Assembly: GCA_003254925.1 (NCBI GenBank)
Contig: QANZ01039871.1
Location: 122,410-186,409 of the forward strand
Length of the DNA stretch: 64,000 bases
Origin: Chamaecrista fasciculata
Taxonomy: Eukaryota; Streptophyta; Magnoliopsida; Fabales; Fabaceae
Direction of reading: 5' to 3'
The notes under the pieces are model-generated. The model saw nothing but the letters and a program-made list of their open reading frames with translations, did not search any database and had not been told where the DNA came from. Made by a program: the position numbers and the translations under genes. Of this stretch, positions 1-13,085 are shown one piece after another. The stretch's first letter is position 1, and each line of letters begins with the position of its first letter.

Positions 1-1
1 T

Positions 2-3000
2 CCCGGAATGGTGCTTGTCACCTCTTCTCTCACTGGCTCTAACTACCTGACGTGGAGTATTGCTGTTCGCACTGCCTTGGAAGCCAAAGACAAGGTGGGT
101 TTCATTGATGGTACCTTTACTGCTCCTGCTGATGTCGTCACTTTCAAGAAATGGAAGCGGGTTGATTCAATGATCAAGTCTTGGATCATGAACTCAATCT
201 CTAAGGATATCGCAGATACCTTGATCTATTGTGCCTCTGCCAAGAAATTATGGGATGAACTTGAAGATCGCTATGGCCAGAGCACTGGCCCTCAGCTATA
301 TCAAGTTCAGCGCAATCTCTGTTCACTACAGCAGGGTAATGACTCCATTACTGTGTATTACAGTAAATTACACAGAGCTTGGGACGAAATGGATCGTCTA
401 GCTCCTTTACCTGTATGTACTTGCAATGGCTGTACCTGTGATGTTACTCGTAAGATGAAGGAACTCTCTGCTTGGACTCGCTTGCTCCAATTTCTTATGG
501 GTCTCAACCAGGAGTTTGACGTTGTTCGTGGCCAGCTGCTCAACTTGGATCCTCTTCCAAAAGTGAGTAAGGCTTTCTCTATGGTTCTTCAGGCTGAGAG
601 TCAAAAATCTGTAAGTCTCTCTTACTCTAAACCAACTGTTGATGCTGCTGCTTTATTGGCTCGTAACTCTGCTGCTAAACCTTCCTCTGACACTAAGAGT
701 TTTGCTAAAAAGAAGGACGTTGCAAAAAAATCCGATCGTTATTGTGACCACTGTGGCGTCACAGGTCATGTGCAGGATACCTGTTTCAAGTTGCATGGTT
801 ATCCTGATTGGTATCAGGACTATAAGGATTCTAAGAAACCTGCTTCTAATTCTAAAAAACCTTCTGTTGCTTTGGCTAATGCTAGTCTTACTGCTTGTAC
901 TGATGATGCTCCTAGTGCATTTCAGAACCCTGAACTTGCAGCTGTTTTCTCTACTCTCTTTCAGCAAGAAATGAACAAATATATGAAAGGAAAAACCACT
1001 GATGAGCATGCTAGTTATGCTCATGTTGCAGATTTTGCAGGTACTTCTCTAGCACCTACTAGCTTTTTTCTTAGTCCAACTTCTTGGATCATAGACACAG
1101 GTGCTTCTTCTCACATGTGTTATAATAAATCATTGCTCCATAATTTTTCTGTTTTCTTTCCTCCAACTAAGATTCATCTCCCTGATTCATCTGTCAAATT
1201 AATCTCCCATCATGGTTCTGCTCATTTGCACTCTACTTTAACTCTCAATCATGTCTTATTTGTCCCTGGCTTTCGTTTTAATCTTCTTTCTGTTAATAAA
1301 CTGCTCCATGAATCCAATTTAACTATCATTTTTCATAAATCCTTCTGTCTATTACAGGACCTGACGAGTAAAGTTGTTGTAGCAGTGGCTGTAGTCAAAG
1401 ACAACCTCTACATCCTTGAAACACACTCTTTTGATCCTGATGTAATCCGTCATTATATGTCTACTCAGTCATCTATTTTTGCTTGTAATGTCTTACAGAC
1501 AGTTCCTTCTTCTTCTGTACTTTGGCATCATCGCTTAGGCCATTGTCCTATTTCGGTTTTAAAGCACATTTCAAGTTTAAATATTAAAGATACTCTTTCT
1601 GTTTGTGATATTTGTCATTTGGCTAAGCAATCTCGCTCCCCTTTTCCACTTAGCTCTACTCGAGCTTCTGCCATCCTGGAACTCCTTCACACTGATTTAT
1701 GGGGACCATATAACACTCCATCTCTCACTAATGCACATTATATTCTCACAATTGTTGATGATTTTAGTAGGGTTACTTGGACATTTTTGCTCAAATACAA
1801 AAGTCAAGTCCCTCAAACTCTTATTGCTTTTATTAAACAAGTTCAAAATCAATTTAATACTACTGTTAAGCAGCTTCGTTCTGACAATGGGACATAATTT
1901 GTCAATTCCCAATGTCAGTCATTTTTTCATGATCAAGGCATCATTCACCAAACCTCATGTGCCCACACACCACAACAAAATGGTGTAGTGGAGCGCAAAC
2001 ATAAGCATTTGTTACAAACAGCTCGTAGCCTTCTTTTTCAAGCAAATCTTCCAAAAAAATTCTGGGGAGACTCTATTTTAACTGCTACATATCTTATTAA
2101 TCGCATGCCCACACCTCTTCTCGATTGGAAAACTCCATTTGAGGTTCTTTATTCATCTTTACCTGACTACTCTCGATTAAAAGTCTTTGGTAGTCTTTGC
2201 TTCATTACCAACACTTCTCCAAACAAAGACAAACTTTCCCCCAGGTCTCACAAATGCATCTTTATTGGTTATGCCTCTGGTCAAAAGGCTTACAAAGCTT
2301 ATGATCTCACCACTCACAAAATTCACATAACCCGTGACATTCACTTCTATGAACATATTTTTCCTTTCACTACACTCACATCTTCATCTTCCTCTACTTC
2401 TACCACCACCACATTACCTTTTCCTTTTTCTGATACTCCCTTTGATTACTCTGATACTGACCTCTTACCTCAGGATCCATCTTTCTCTTCTTCCTCCTCT
2501 ATTCCTTCTTCTTCCGCTGACATTGTACACACATCATCCTCATCTTCTTCCTCTACTGATTCTTTATCTACTCCTACTGCTACAGCTCCTTTACCACGGG
2601 TAAGTACTAGACTTAAGCGAGCTCCTGCAAAATTTAATGACTATGTTTGCAATATTTCTGTCCATAATCCTTCCATTTCTTCTTTTTCTTCTGATTATGT
2701 TGCTTTCATTGCTAATGTGTCTAAGATCCATGAACCTTGTTCTTATAAACAAGCTAGTAAAGATGCTAGATGGGTGGCTGCCATGCAGCATGAATTAGAT
2801 GCTCTTGAGCTAAATAAAACTTGGGAACTCACCACTCTTCCTGCAGGAAAGAAAGCCATCGACTCTAAATGGGTTTACAGGGTCAAATACAAGCCCAATG
2901 GTGAAGTAGATCGATTTAAAGCTCGATTAGTTGCTCGTGGTTACACACAAGTTGCCGGGCTTGATTATTTGGAGAGTTTTTCTCCTGTTGCAAAGGTTGT

Positions 3001-4264
3001 CACAGTTCGCATGTTTATTGCCATTGCCACATGTCATCAATGGTCTCTTCACCAGTTGGACATCAATAACGCGTTTTTACATGGCCACCTCAAAGATGAG
3101 GTCTATCTTTCCTTACCTGAGGGTTACTTCAAAGGTCTACCAGGACAGGTTTGCAAGCTCAATCGCTCACTATATGGTCTTAAACAGGCTTCTCGCGAAT
3201 GGAACTTAGAATTCACATCTAAGTTGATTCAATACGGCTTTCATCAATCTCCCCATGATTTTTGCCTCTTCACTAAAGGTTCTGGCTCTACCTTTCTTGC
3301 ATTACTTGTCTACGTTGATGATATGCTTTTAACAGGACCTTCTGAAGCTGAAATCCAGAAAGTTAAACACTACCTTGACTCCATTTTCACAATTAAAGAT
3401 CTTGGTCATGCCAAGTATTTTTTAGGAGTCGAAATTGCTCGAAGTGATGGAGGAACCTTTCTTTGCCAACGTAAATACATCCTTGATATAATCTCAGACA
3501 CTCATCTTTCCAATGCCCAAACCGTTGTCACTCCCTTTCCTAAAGGCCATAAATTTCCATCAGACTCACCACCCTTAGTTGATGTTGATCAGTTTCGAAG
3601 ACTTGTTGGTCGACTTCTCTATTTAACTCTTACCCGCCCTGACATTACATACTGTGTTCAACAACTTAGTCAGTATGTTTCTTCACCTACAGAGGCTCAT
3701 ATGCACGCAGCCCTTCACATTGTTCGGTACTTGAAAGGATCCTCCACTCTTGGTCTTTTTTATTCCTCTGCTTCTACCTTTAACATTGAGGCATACTGCG
3801 ACAGCGATTGGGCAGCCTGTCCTCAAACTCGTCGCTCCTTATCTGGTTATTGCATTCTTCTTGGCAACAATGCCATTTCCTGGAAAACAAAAAAACAAAC
3901 AACAGTTGCCCGTTCATCATGCGAAGCAGAGTACCGTAGTATGGCAAATGTTGTTTGCGAGCTACTCTGGATTACTTATATTCTCCAGGATTTTCACATC
4001 ACGCCTTCTCTTCCTATTCCTCTGTGGTGTGACAACAAATCCGCACTTCAAATTGCCTCCAATCCAGTTTATCACGAGCGCACAAAGCACATCGAGATTG
4101 ACTGTCATGTTGTTCGTGATAAGTGCCGTGAGGAGTTCATCAAACCTCAACATGTCCCCTCTCAGCTTCAATTAGCAGACATGTTCACGAAGTCTCTTGC
4201 TTCCCCTCAACTTACTTCCTTGATGACCAAGTTGGGTCTCCTTCATCATGTGCCTCCAACTTGA
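2..4264 (+). pseudogene. copia gag-pol polyprotein with one in-frame stop
   Basis: The frame is open from the window edge to 1894, meets TAA at 1895-1897, then continues in the same frame to TGA at 4262-4264. Visible parts in order: gag with a CX2CX4HX4C zinc knuckle (CDHCGVTGHVQDTC, near 751-792); protease motif DTGASSHM near 1093; gag-pre-integrase and integrase zinc finger (HHRLGH, CDICHLAK); integrase core with HTDLWG and RSDNG; reverse transcriptase with QLDINNAFLHG and catalytic YVDDM near 3315; RNase H with CDSDWA, SSCEAEY and CDNKSA. The stop falls between the second integrase Asp and its catalytic Glu region (NGVVERKHK, from 1979), so translation would end inside integrase. The ATG at 8 is internal, not the true start. 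No other frame break was seen. Confidence 0.93.
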
Positions 4265-4271
4265 CGGGGGG

Positions 4272-4482
4272 TGTAAAGATTATGTACAAATTCTGTATTG
4301 TAATTATTGATTAGTTAGTATTAGCATTGATAGTGTAATTAGTTAGATTTGGTGACAGCTGTACAAGTTAGTTAGATCCTTCTCTCTCTCATTGTACTAT
4401 GACCTGTTGTATATATTCCTCACTTTGAGGCACTGCAATGATAACGAATCATTTCAGCATTTTATTCTTTCCGTTTCGTTCA
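4272..4482 (+). repeat. 3' LTR of the copia element (about 211 bp)
   Basis: It begins TGTAAAGATTATG directly after the purine-rich tract and ends near TTCGTTCA at 4482, giving TG...CA ends. It contains a TATA-like TGTATATATTCC near 4409. The right border is inferred from the terminal CA, since the 5' LTR is not available for comparison. Confidence 0.7.
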
Positions 4483-4900
4483 AAATGGAGAGTGGTAAGT
4501 GTAGAATTCCTAGAGTGAAGCAGGGTTGATTTGATGAATTTGTGAATGGATGAGGACATGTGGTATTACAGATCGAATACTGGGCCAGATATGGTTTGAT
4601 GACGTGGTGGCCGGTGCTTGTACAAGCTAATTAAGAGCATGCAGGAATGAATAATATATATAGAAGCTGGATGATGGAGAAGCAGTAATTAATGAATAAA
4701 TTTACAGCGCTGCATGCAGATGTTTGAGGAGAATTAATTAAGCAATATGCAGATAAGGGAAGAGAGAGGTAGTTGCAGTTTGAGGAGGTCAGGGAATTGA
4801 AAGATCAGACACTAACTAAACACCAAATTACAGCCTTTTTGTTGGGTTACAACTTACAACACAAAGACAAGAAGAATCCCAGAAAACGAAATGGCAATAT
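4483..4900. other. intergenic, nothing recognised
   Basis: AT-rich sequence between the retrotransposon and the orphan leader exon. No coding potential or repeat structure was seen beyond short TA runs. Confidence 0.5.
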
Positions 4901-4974
4901 ATGGCATCATTCTCAGCCATCCCTATTTTCCCATTAATTCTACTCCTGCTACTTCCAATTCCAATCAATGCGTG
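4901..4974 (+). pseudogene. orphan signal-peptide exon, possibly exon 1 of an S1/P1-type nuclease
   Basis: The ATG at 4901 opens 24 codons reading as a classic signal peptide (MASFSAIPIF, then PLILLLLLPI, then PINA). It ends in a split TG of a Trp codon directly before a strong donor GTAAGT at 4975. Plant S1/P1 nucleases (ENDO/BFN family) have exactly this form: a leader ending in Ala followed by Trp, which becomes the zinc-binding N-terminal residue. No following exon was recognised downstream to 11 kb, so it may be a broken gene remnant, or the resemblance may be chance. Read without splicing, it meets a stop at once (TGG TAA). Confidence 0.35.
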
Positions 4975-7339
4975 GTAAGTGACAATTTGGACAGTCTAAC
5001 GCCTCATGATTTTGCGTTTTGGGTTTGGGATTTTATCAGCCCCTCCCCCTTGAAATGCGGGGCCACGACGACTTGTCGTTTTCATGCAGACCATTTTTGG
5101 AATCCGATGCCGCCTTCATCCTTAGCTTTGGGTCACTCCCACTGACAATTCTTCCCTGGCCCCACCCCTGCATTTTTATACTTCCTTCCTCTCTCTCTTT
5201 TGGATTAGCATTATTAGTATATTACTATATTCTTCAATTTTTACTATTGCAGAACGGAAGAAAGAAATTCTTACTCATGATCAAATGTCATTTGGAAAGG
5301 TCCACACCACGTGTAGGAAGGCCAGAGCCTAGCACAAAACTTGAGTCTGGTTATTAGACGGCGACACACCATCTGGTATCACGTTGAAATGTCTATTATA
5401 TTGTGTGATCCAACATCTATCTTTTGGTGCCACTACCTATAAAATGTCCCCATTAAATTATATACATACATACATCACTTCCTCCGCCTAGCTATTCCAT
5501 TCAAATTTGAAGCCACCTGATTTGTATAGCTCAATTGAAGAATGCATGTATTTATGTATGTATTTTCTCTGTTTGACAAATATATATGCCCCAATTGCAT
5601 CTCCCACTCATTTATATGAGGGATTATATCGCCTTGCGTCTTTAGAACCTTCTTATAACATATCACATTAATTCATTATCCATTTATTACAAACTTGTAT
5701 TAAAAATGCAAGCACCTTGATCGCATTTTTGCATTTTGGTGAGGTTGGAGAAAGTAAGTATAAAGGGCGGTAGGTGTTATTAGTTAATTTGGAGTTGGGA
5801 CAAATTAAAGAAGTGAAGAAGGGATGATATCCCCACACTGTACTCTGCCACTACTAATTCTTATCTCGAAACAGGACCACAAAAAGTAAAATGCAGTATA
5901 CAGAGGCCGCCAGCCACTTTAACCCCTTTTGCTGCTCCTTTGGGTTTACTTCCAACTTCACCTTACACTCTTCTATCTTTTCTCCCAAATTCATTTCATT
6001 TATGAACTCATAACGCTACCTACCTAGCTTCCTGCTTTGCCTTTTCTTCAACACTTACCTCCCTCCTTTTCCCACCACTTTATCAATTGGATTTGGACCA
6101 CTCTCCTTATGATCTAATTCCAATGATATATATATATACTGCATGCCTCACTCCTCTCTCAACTCTACGCATATGGTTACATTACTCTCTATTACTAATC
6201 TCCCACCTCTAACAAGGCATTATATATATATATGAAAAGTTTTGCCTGCCTGCACTGCCTCTGCCACGACTTTCCTTTTGCAGATTCTTACATAGACATA
6301 TCGCGCATAGTCAAACTCCTTTTTGAAAAGCCACATCATTTAGTTACGGGTTATATATTAATGATGTTACCTTAATTTCTTCCCAAACTGGCTACTGGAA
6401 CCCATCCTCCACTCCAACTCTATGCTTCCATATTCTCAACTGATAACATTACAATTTTAGTTCTTTTACACTTTCCAATCCTCCCATTTTAATCATTGGT
6501 CTATACTATATATATATACTTTTTTCGATACTTACTCCAAACAGTATATATATATATTAAATATATTATTGATGTACTAATTAACTACCTAGCTAGTCTA
6601 CTCTGTTATTTAAATCAGCCAACTGTAACTCACAAGTCACAATTGATCGATGACCATCTTTACAGGTATTGACAGCGAACAGAATTATTATACTACTAAC
6701 AAGACATGCAGCATACATACATATATGGATTTTAACCAGCCTACTAAAAAAATCCTTGCGTGCAAAAGGAGAAAATTAAAAGCGACGACGTTCGAGAATA
6801 GTATTAAAAATGAGTTAACTAATTGAGTATAGTAATCTATCTGTTCACAAAAGACAGGAAAGCGACATGTTATGAAAAAAGCTTCCTCCAATTCACCAAA
6901 AAGCGAAAATGATGAAATCATGTGTTTCTTCTTTTCTTTAGACCTTTATCTTTATTTTCTTTTTTGCCACTTTTCGCATCTTCCCGGTATCCCACCCTCT
7001 TGACGACGGATATACCACGTAAAATTCCAAAAGGAACCAAAGTTCACAAAAAAATGGAATTTAGTTATTATGTATTAATTAAAGTCAGGGGAGGGTGTCA
7101 CGATTTGTAATAGTCTCTAATCAGCTGGCTACACATATAATTAGTGTGGAAATTAAAGCATTACAGAATATTATAATCATCAAATCTCAATGAACGAATA
7201 TGATGTTGAACATGTATATATATAAATCAATCAGTGTCAATTTTATTCTGATGTTCTGATTTCTAATCACGCGACAAAAAGCAACCCTGTCCATCTGGAA
7301 TTTCTAGACACCCAAATTTAATATGTTTTTTTCACAACA

Positions 7340-7427
7340 ATATATATAGTAAAAATCGTGTGATTCTAATTCATTGTTTCTCNATATATATAGTAAAAAT
7401 CGTGTGATTCATAATTCATTGTTTCTC
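7340..7427. repeat. tandem 43/44-bp repeat across an assembly N
   Basis: Copy 1 (7340-7382) and copy 2 (7384-7427) are nearly identical and separated by one N at 7383. This is what an unmerged contig overlap looks like, so the duplication is probably not biological. Confidence 0.75.
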
Positions 7428-10400
7428 TTTCTTAAAGTTTTTAATTCACAATTAATATGAGTTCTTTCTAAAAATTAACGTAATTTTGTTAAATCTGAAA
7501 AATATTGAATTCTTAAATATACCAAAAAATCCTTGAATAAGAAATCTCATATCATGTTGTATGTATAGTTATAATAATCGTTGCAATTTATATTGAGATG
7601 TGTCTAACCATTGGCAATTGAGCGACGCGTGGCATAACCTTAATATTAATTTTAAAAAACTTCGATGAGATTAAGAATGTATACGAATTTCAAAAAATAT
7701 ACGGACTCACTAGTCACTACCCTGCAGTAGGCGTCTATATACGAAGAGGTGATTTTGTGTCATGAAAGCAATCAAAATTTGATTTTAGAGTATGACTTTA
7801 AAAAGAAGCAAAAGCCAAAAGGAGTAGTAAGCCGCAAAAGTCATTCACTTTAAAAAGTGAGGGGCCTGAGGATAAAAAGTAAAAACAGTGCTGACGAGTG
7901 TTGAGACTTGAGAGTCTCTCACTCTCAACCACACGAGAAAGAAAGAAAGAAAGAGATTTTTTTTCTTAAATGAAAGAAAGAAAGAGATGCTTTTAGAAAA
8001 ATGGATGAGAGAGGACCATTTTAGCACTTACAGATACCAAACATGTCTTGGACATGAAAGGAATCCTTCAACCTCATTCATCCAATGAAATGAACCACAT
8101 CACGCTTCACACTTCACAGCCTAGCTACCTCTATTTAGTCCTGATGAGAGATTCTTCTTCATTTTATTTTTCTTTTTTCTTTTTGCTTTTAATTTAATTT
8201 GCATGCCCCCACACTTTGCTTCTTCATCTTCCCTAATCATCCTCTGATCTCCTTTTCCTCTTACGCTCTTAAATCGATCGACTCTACCCCATATATTAAT
8301 CAACAAATAAATGGCATATAGTTAGCTTAAAGCATATTGGGCCTTTTCGGATTTCGATCGACCACGATAAAGTTTAATTATCGACTTTATACATATATAT
8401 ACATTTTTTAAAATGTCCATGGGTTTTTATGGTCAAATTTCCCTTTCTATAATGTAAGGTTGGATCCACCACCACCTGCCCAATAGTTGTGGGTTTGACC
8501 TATACTATCTATCTATAGAACCATCACCACCATCATAATCATCATTATTATTATTAATCATCATCATCACCATCATAATCATCAATCACTCAACTCTTCA
8601 GAAATCATTATATATGCAATCCATAACGAGCGGGTGGAAAACTATCAACAAAATAAAATAAAGAGTAAATTATATAACTCATAAATAATAGTTCAAACCT
8701 AGGAAGCATGGACACTTCATTTTGAACTTCAAACTATTTTAAGAATCCCTTGAACTATGCGAAGTATGAATTATGGATGTTGGAGATATTGATATTTCAT
8801 CTATTCATATTTCTTTCTCTTATTTTTTCTTTCTTACTTTCACTCACATCTAACATATTTCAATCATACTTTATACTTCAGCTCATCCATTTCCTTTAGG
8901 GGACATATATTAATTGTTCTTATATAAAATTAAAAGAAAAACGAACATAATAATAAAACATAGGATATAAAGGACAACATAAAGATTAAAAAAGAAAAGT
9001 TAGTCAGAAATCCTCAAGTGCTGTTGAATGCTGATATATATACTTGATATTTGCAGTGTCTGGGAAGCTGTAAGGGAAGAGAATCAGAAAAAAAAGGGAG
9101 CGAGGATTGAGAGAAGAAGAAGTAAATTAAGAAAGTAAAGAGGGTAGAGAGAGAGAAACAAGTGCAAGCATAAGGTCAAGGCAATGGCATCATGTGTTGG
9201 CATTCATGAAAGAGAGAATCTAAGGGTACGTAGCCTGAAAATTCGATCGGTTGGGGCCATGGTTGCCTTTAATCATTCAATCACCTTTTGTAATTATAGG
9301 CGCAAAGCTTCAGCAAAAGCACTTTCTGATCAAATGTTTCAATCTTAACCATTATGAGAGAGGGCTGGGCTAATTATAAGGCATCCCCATATATTGCCTC
9401 AATATAATCTATATCTCTTGTAGTTTTCTGTGCCCACTCTTTCAACTATGCTTACATTACATTGATCCATACCATGTGCCTTTGTCCATTCATTCACTTT
9501 TATTAATCCTCACGGGAATCTTCCACTTTATAATATATACCTTTCTCACCTCCATTTGTTTCCGACGTTTTATCATGTTAGGTGGCCTTTAATTCTGAAC
9601 CGAAACGTACAAACATTCGCTCAACTTGCAAGATTAAGTTTGTGATTTGTCTGTTTCTACCCAACTAATCAGTTTTTTTTCACCTTCCTTTTACGTCCAT
9701 CATTTAATTTACCTCTCTTTTTTACCCGCTTATATTTAATTACGATATTTTCAATTTTTTCTGCCTTTATATATGTGTATATATATGCAATATGTAGCAT
9801 CTAAATATTTTCTTTTATTTCTATATATAGTAACTTTCTAAGACTTCGTGTCCCATTCATCAATATTTGAATTGAAGGCGGTACATATATAAACTGTTTT
9901 GCAGAATTTCGGGTAATTGTGATTTAAAAGGTAGATATGGATTTTTTCTTCATTAATGGAAAGTAGAGGAAAGAGAAACATGTGTACATCATATCTTATT
10001 TTAAGGTTTTATTTTAGTTTCAATGGAAGAACGCTAGCTATATATCTAATTATAGGAAGAATTGTTTTCGTATAATAAACGCATACTGTCGTCTAAGACA
10101 AACACTCACTGTCGTGCAGAGCTCCACTTACGATCCCTGTTCAATTAATACTAATCGGATGAATTCTTTTTTTTTTTTTGTCATTTTTTCTTGTGTGTTA
10201 AGAAATTTGTCACTTTACAGTACTTTTGTATCAGATCCTGCATGCATGCACATATCAACATATCATGTGGTACTTTCTGTGTCTGTCCACACTTGATCCA
10301 CACGAATGACAAACAATAAATTAATGTTTTGTAGAGAGCCTTCCAAACTATACAGCGCCAAATTAATAAAGAATTTTATTTTAAAAGATATTGAAAAAAA

Positions 10401-11806
10401 GGGAGAAAAGCTGGGTATATATATGATCTTTAATTTGTGGAAATTGTGACAGCAAGGATATTTGCTAGCTCCTTTTCTTGCGCCTGGATTACTTGCGGTA
10501 TTTCTTCAAGTTCAACTTTATTAAGACCCCCAATTTCCAACACAAAAGGAACTTCAAACTTCAAAGGCATACCCAATGGCCAATGATATCTATCTATCTA
10601 TCAGTTTAAATTATATTTTTTATCTTTTGAAAAAAAAAAAAGCAAATGGGAAGTTAAAATAAAAGCAAGGGGGTGATAAAAAAAAAAGGATTGAGGGTGA
10701 GAGGGGTTAAAAGTAAAAACTTAAAAATAATGGATGTTGCATGGAAAATGTAGGGAAAGTACGTAGATATATAGGCGGAGATGGGAAGGCAGTAACAACC
10801 AAGCCTATTATAGAAGTGGTCCATATTTGTCTACCAATGGATGATGGATCTACCCGACCCCGTTTAAATTCTACATGTGCCACATGCGTATCTCAACCGT
10901 ATTGGGGAGTAATTATTAATTCTACATTTAATTTCAATTCTTACCTAACAGTTAAGCCGTTATGGCCCTAAATTAAATGACCATGTGTGCCATGTCCCCT
11001 CCCTTACTCCCATCACTCTACTCTTACATTATATATACATGAATTATGATCCCCAAATTCATCTCTCCTCAATTAAGACCGCAGCACTAGAACGGAAATC
11101 CGAGCTGTCAACAATACGAAAATGCAAAAATATGGATCAACACCAAATTAATTATTGGGCCGACTCATATATAGAAACAATACTGTTGGAGTAGTAATGC
11201 CTAGGTTAAACACCTACTGATTCATAATGCAAACACACACGGTTTTATAGTAATAAGAAAAAAAAAGAGTCACTGGAGATATGTAAATGCAAAATTGGTG
11301 GGGGAAAAATTTGACATAGGGAGGATAAGCGCCAAATCCTCGTGTGTGCTGATTCAGCGTCACAAAAATGGAATAATGCGATGCACGAATGTAACAACCA
11401 ACCGAAGCCGGTAGTGTTGTTGCGGATAGATGGCAATTTGGGGCTTCTATATTGAGACGAGGGATATATCAGTAATTTCGATTTGTACACAATTATTTTG
11501 CTTAAGACCGGTTCTTTACCGAACGGGACTCCAACCCAAGTATATATGATTTGATTTGATTTGATTCCCCATTTCCCTCTCCCTCTCTCTTCCTTCCTAA
11601 CTCGATCCATCACTCGTAAGCTAGTAGTATCATTTCCCGTTTGAGTTTCCTTTCCTCCCATTCTCTCGCTCTAACGTGCCACGTTTTCATTGGTTTCTTC
11701 TTCGGCGCAGCTCTTATCTGTAACGGCGCCGTCAAATTCACCGTTAACGGAGCGTGGACCACCACTACCACCGCCACTAACAAAACCCATAACCCATACC
11801 CCAGTC

Positions 11807-11849
11807 TTCTTCTTCTTCTTCTTCTTCTCTCTCTCTCTCTCTCTCTCTC
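11807..11849 (+). repeat. CTT/CT microsatellite in the KRP leader
   Basis: A run of CTT followed by CT repeats lies 47-89 bp before the KRP start codon. Pyrimidine-rich tracts of this kind are common in plant 5' leaders. Confidence 0.85.
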
Positions 11850-11895
11850 ATTACCCAAATCACTAGAACGTTAACACTCGCAAGTAGCAAGAGAA

Positions 11896-13085
11896 ATGGT
11901 GAGGAAGTGCAGAAGAATTGCCGAGATTAATTCTGTAATGGAGATGGCTCAGGTAGGCGTCACCACCAGAGCTTCCTCAGCTTTAACCATGGGAGCTAAC
12001 AGTTCTTCCGGAAGGACATCCAAGAGGAGGAAAATTAACAACGACGAACAACTCAAATTCTCCGCATCATCATTCGTTCGCTTTGCCAGGACGACTCAAA
12101 CCGTCATTCAACCAGAGACCACACTTCTGCCGCCGCCGGACACTGATGAATTCCCGGTGTCTTGCTGTTCCAGCAACGGATCCATTGGCCTTGACGACGA
12201 GAGGATCGATTTCTTAGATCTGGAGGTACAGTTTTTTTAATTCGTTACCTCATACCAACAGTTTCACCACCATATATTAATTTTTTTAATGGCTCTTGCT
12301 CTTGATGCTTTATTATTGATCATCCTTTCGGTTGCTCTTTATAATTGCTTGTCTTTGTCACCTAATTGAATGCACCGTATTGAACATATTTGCAGGTAGA
12401 GAGCGCTCAAGTTGAAACGTCGACGTGTAATTGCAGTGACGACGAAAGGTTTTGAAACCGCCTTTTCAAATGTTAAACAGTTAGATTTATTTGAATTCGA
12501 AAGAGCGTCGAGTTTAATTCTTACCGTTTTAAAATCTGTCATTCGTTCACCAAAAAAAAAAAAAATCCGCCATTTCAAAAATTTAAATAGATATTAAAAA
12601 AAACTACGAGTCTCTAATATGTATATATATACTCTTAACGTCTCCATTCTTTGTTGCGCAGGAGAGAAATGAGCCATACTAGCGAGCTTCGAACAAAGTC
12701 AGAAGACATGGAGTCAGCAGATAAACCGACGGAGAAGCTAATAACGGAGGTGGATTCCCACAGCAAATCACCGGGGAAGAAGAGGCCAACAGAATCGGAG
12801 CTGGAAGAATTCTTTAGTCCCGCCGAGAAAGACATACAAAAACAGTTTGCAGAGAAGTAACTAACTCAAGCCAAAATCCTTTTCCCTTACTTGAATTTCA
12901 ATGGCATTTCAATTAACATTGGTTAATGTACTGCTAATTTTCGTTTCATCTTCAAGAAATTTTCGAGCAACTGACCGTTGGTATTATATTTGTATTCCTT
13001 CAAATTGTTTTGCAGGTATAATTATGATATTGGGAACGATGTGCCCTTGGAAGGACGTTACGAATGGGTTAAATTAAAGCCATAA
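11896..13085 (+). CDS. KRP: cyclin-dependent kinase inhibitor, KRP/ICK family
   Basis: Four exons: 11896-12225, 12396-12448, 12662-12856, 13016-13085, joining in frame to 215 aa with GT-AG introns. The diagnostic feature is the C-terminal block, about residues 174-215: ELEEFFSPAEKDIQKQF in exon 3, then YNYDIGNDVPLEGRYEWVKL across and into exon 4. This is the plant KRP cyclin/CDK-binding region related to animal p27Kip1. The N-terminus MVRKCRR and the motif GVTTRA match KRP conserved motifs, and a basic stretch (RTSKRRK) could serve nuclear import. KRPs bind CDKA-cyclin D complexes in the nucleus and restrain entry into S phase and endocycles. Length fits the family (about 190-290 aa). Subgroup within KRP1-7 is not resolved. 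Confidence 0.93.

Larger units (their letters stand above)
1..4482 (+). mobile_element. Ty1/copia LTR retrotransposon, 5' end outside the window
   Basis: The window opens inside gag, so the 5' LTR, primer-binding site and first gag residues lie upstream. Domains follow copia order: gag, zinc knuckle, protease, integrase, reverse transcriptase, RNase H, purine-rich tract (about 4264-4271) and a 3' LTR starting TGTAAAG at 4272. Integrase before reverse transcriptase separates copia from gypsy elements. Decay is slight, with one nonsense codon seen, so the insertion is probably young. The target-site duplication cannot be checked because the left end is missing. Confidence 0.95.
4975..11895. other. 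long intergenic region without a recognisable gene
   Basis: About 6.9 kb of AT-rich DNA. It holds TA-rich microsatellites (for example around 6125-6140 and 6540-6560), an ATC/ATT-rich tract at about 8520-8590, poly-A/T runs, and an N at 7383 flanked by a near-perfect 43/44-bp direct repeat. Short open frames in this stretch have no family resemblance and low-complexity composition; they look like chance. The last few hundred bases are the likely promoter and leader of the KRP gene, including a CT-rich tract at about 11807-11849. Confidence 0.5.

Noticed and set aside
6240-6285. TGCACTGCCTCT resembling the start of miR408
   Set aside because: Several mismatches follow, and no matching star strand or hairpin is visible nearby.
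11245-11661. 138-aa minus-strand open frame
   Set aside because: It covers the KRP promoter and leader, is low in complexity, has no family resemblance, and lacks splice or codon evidence.
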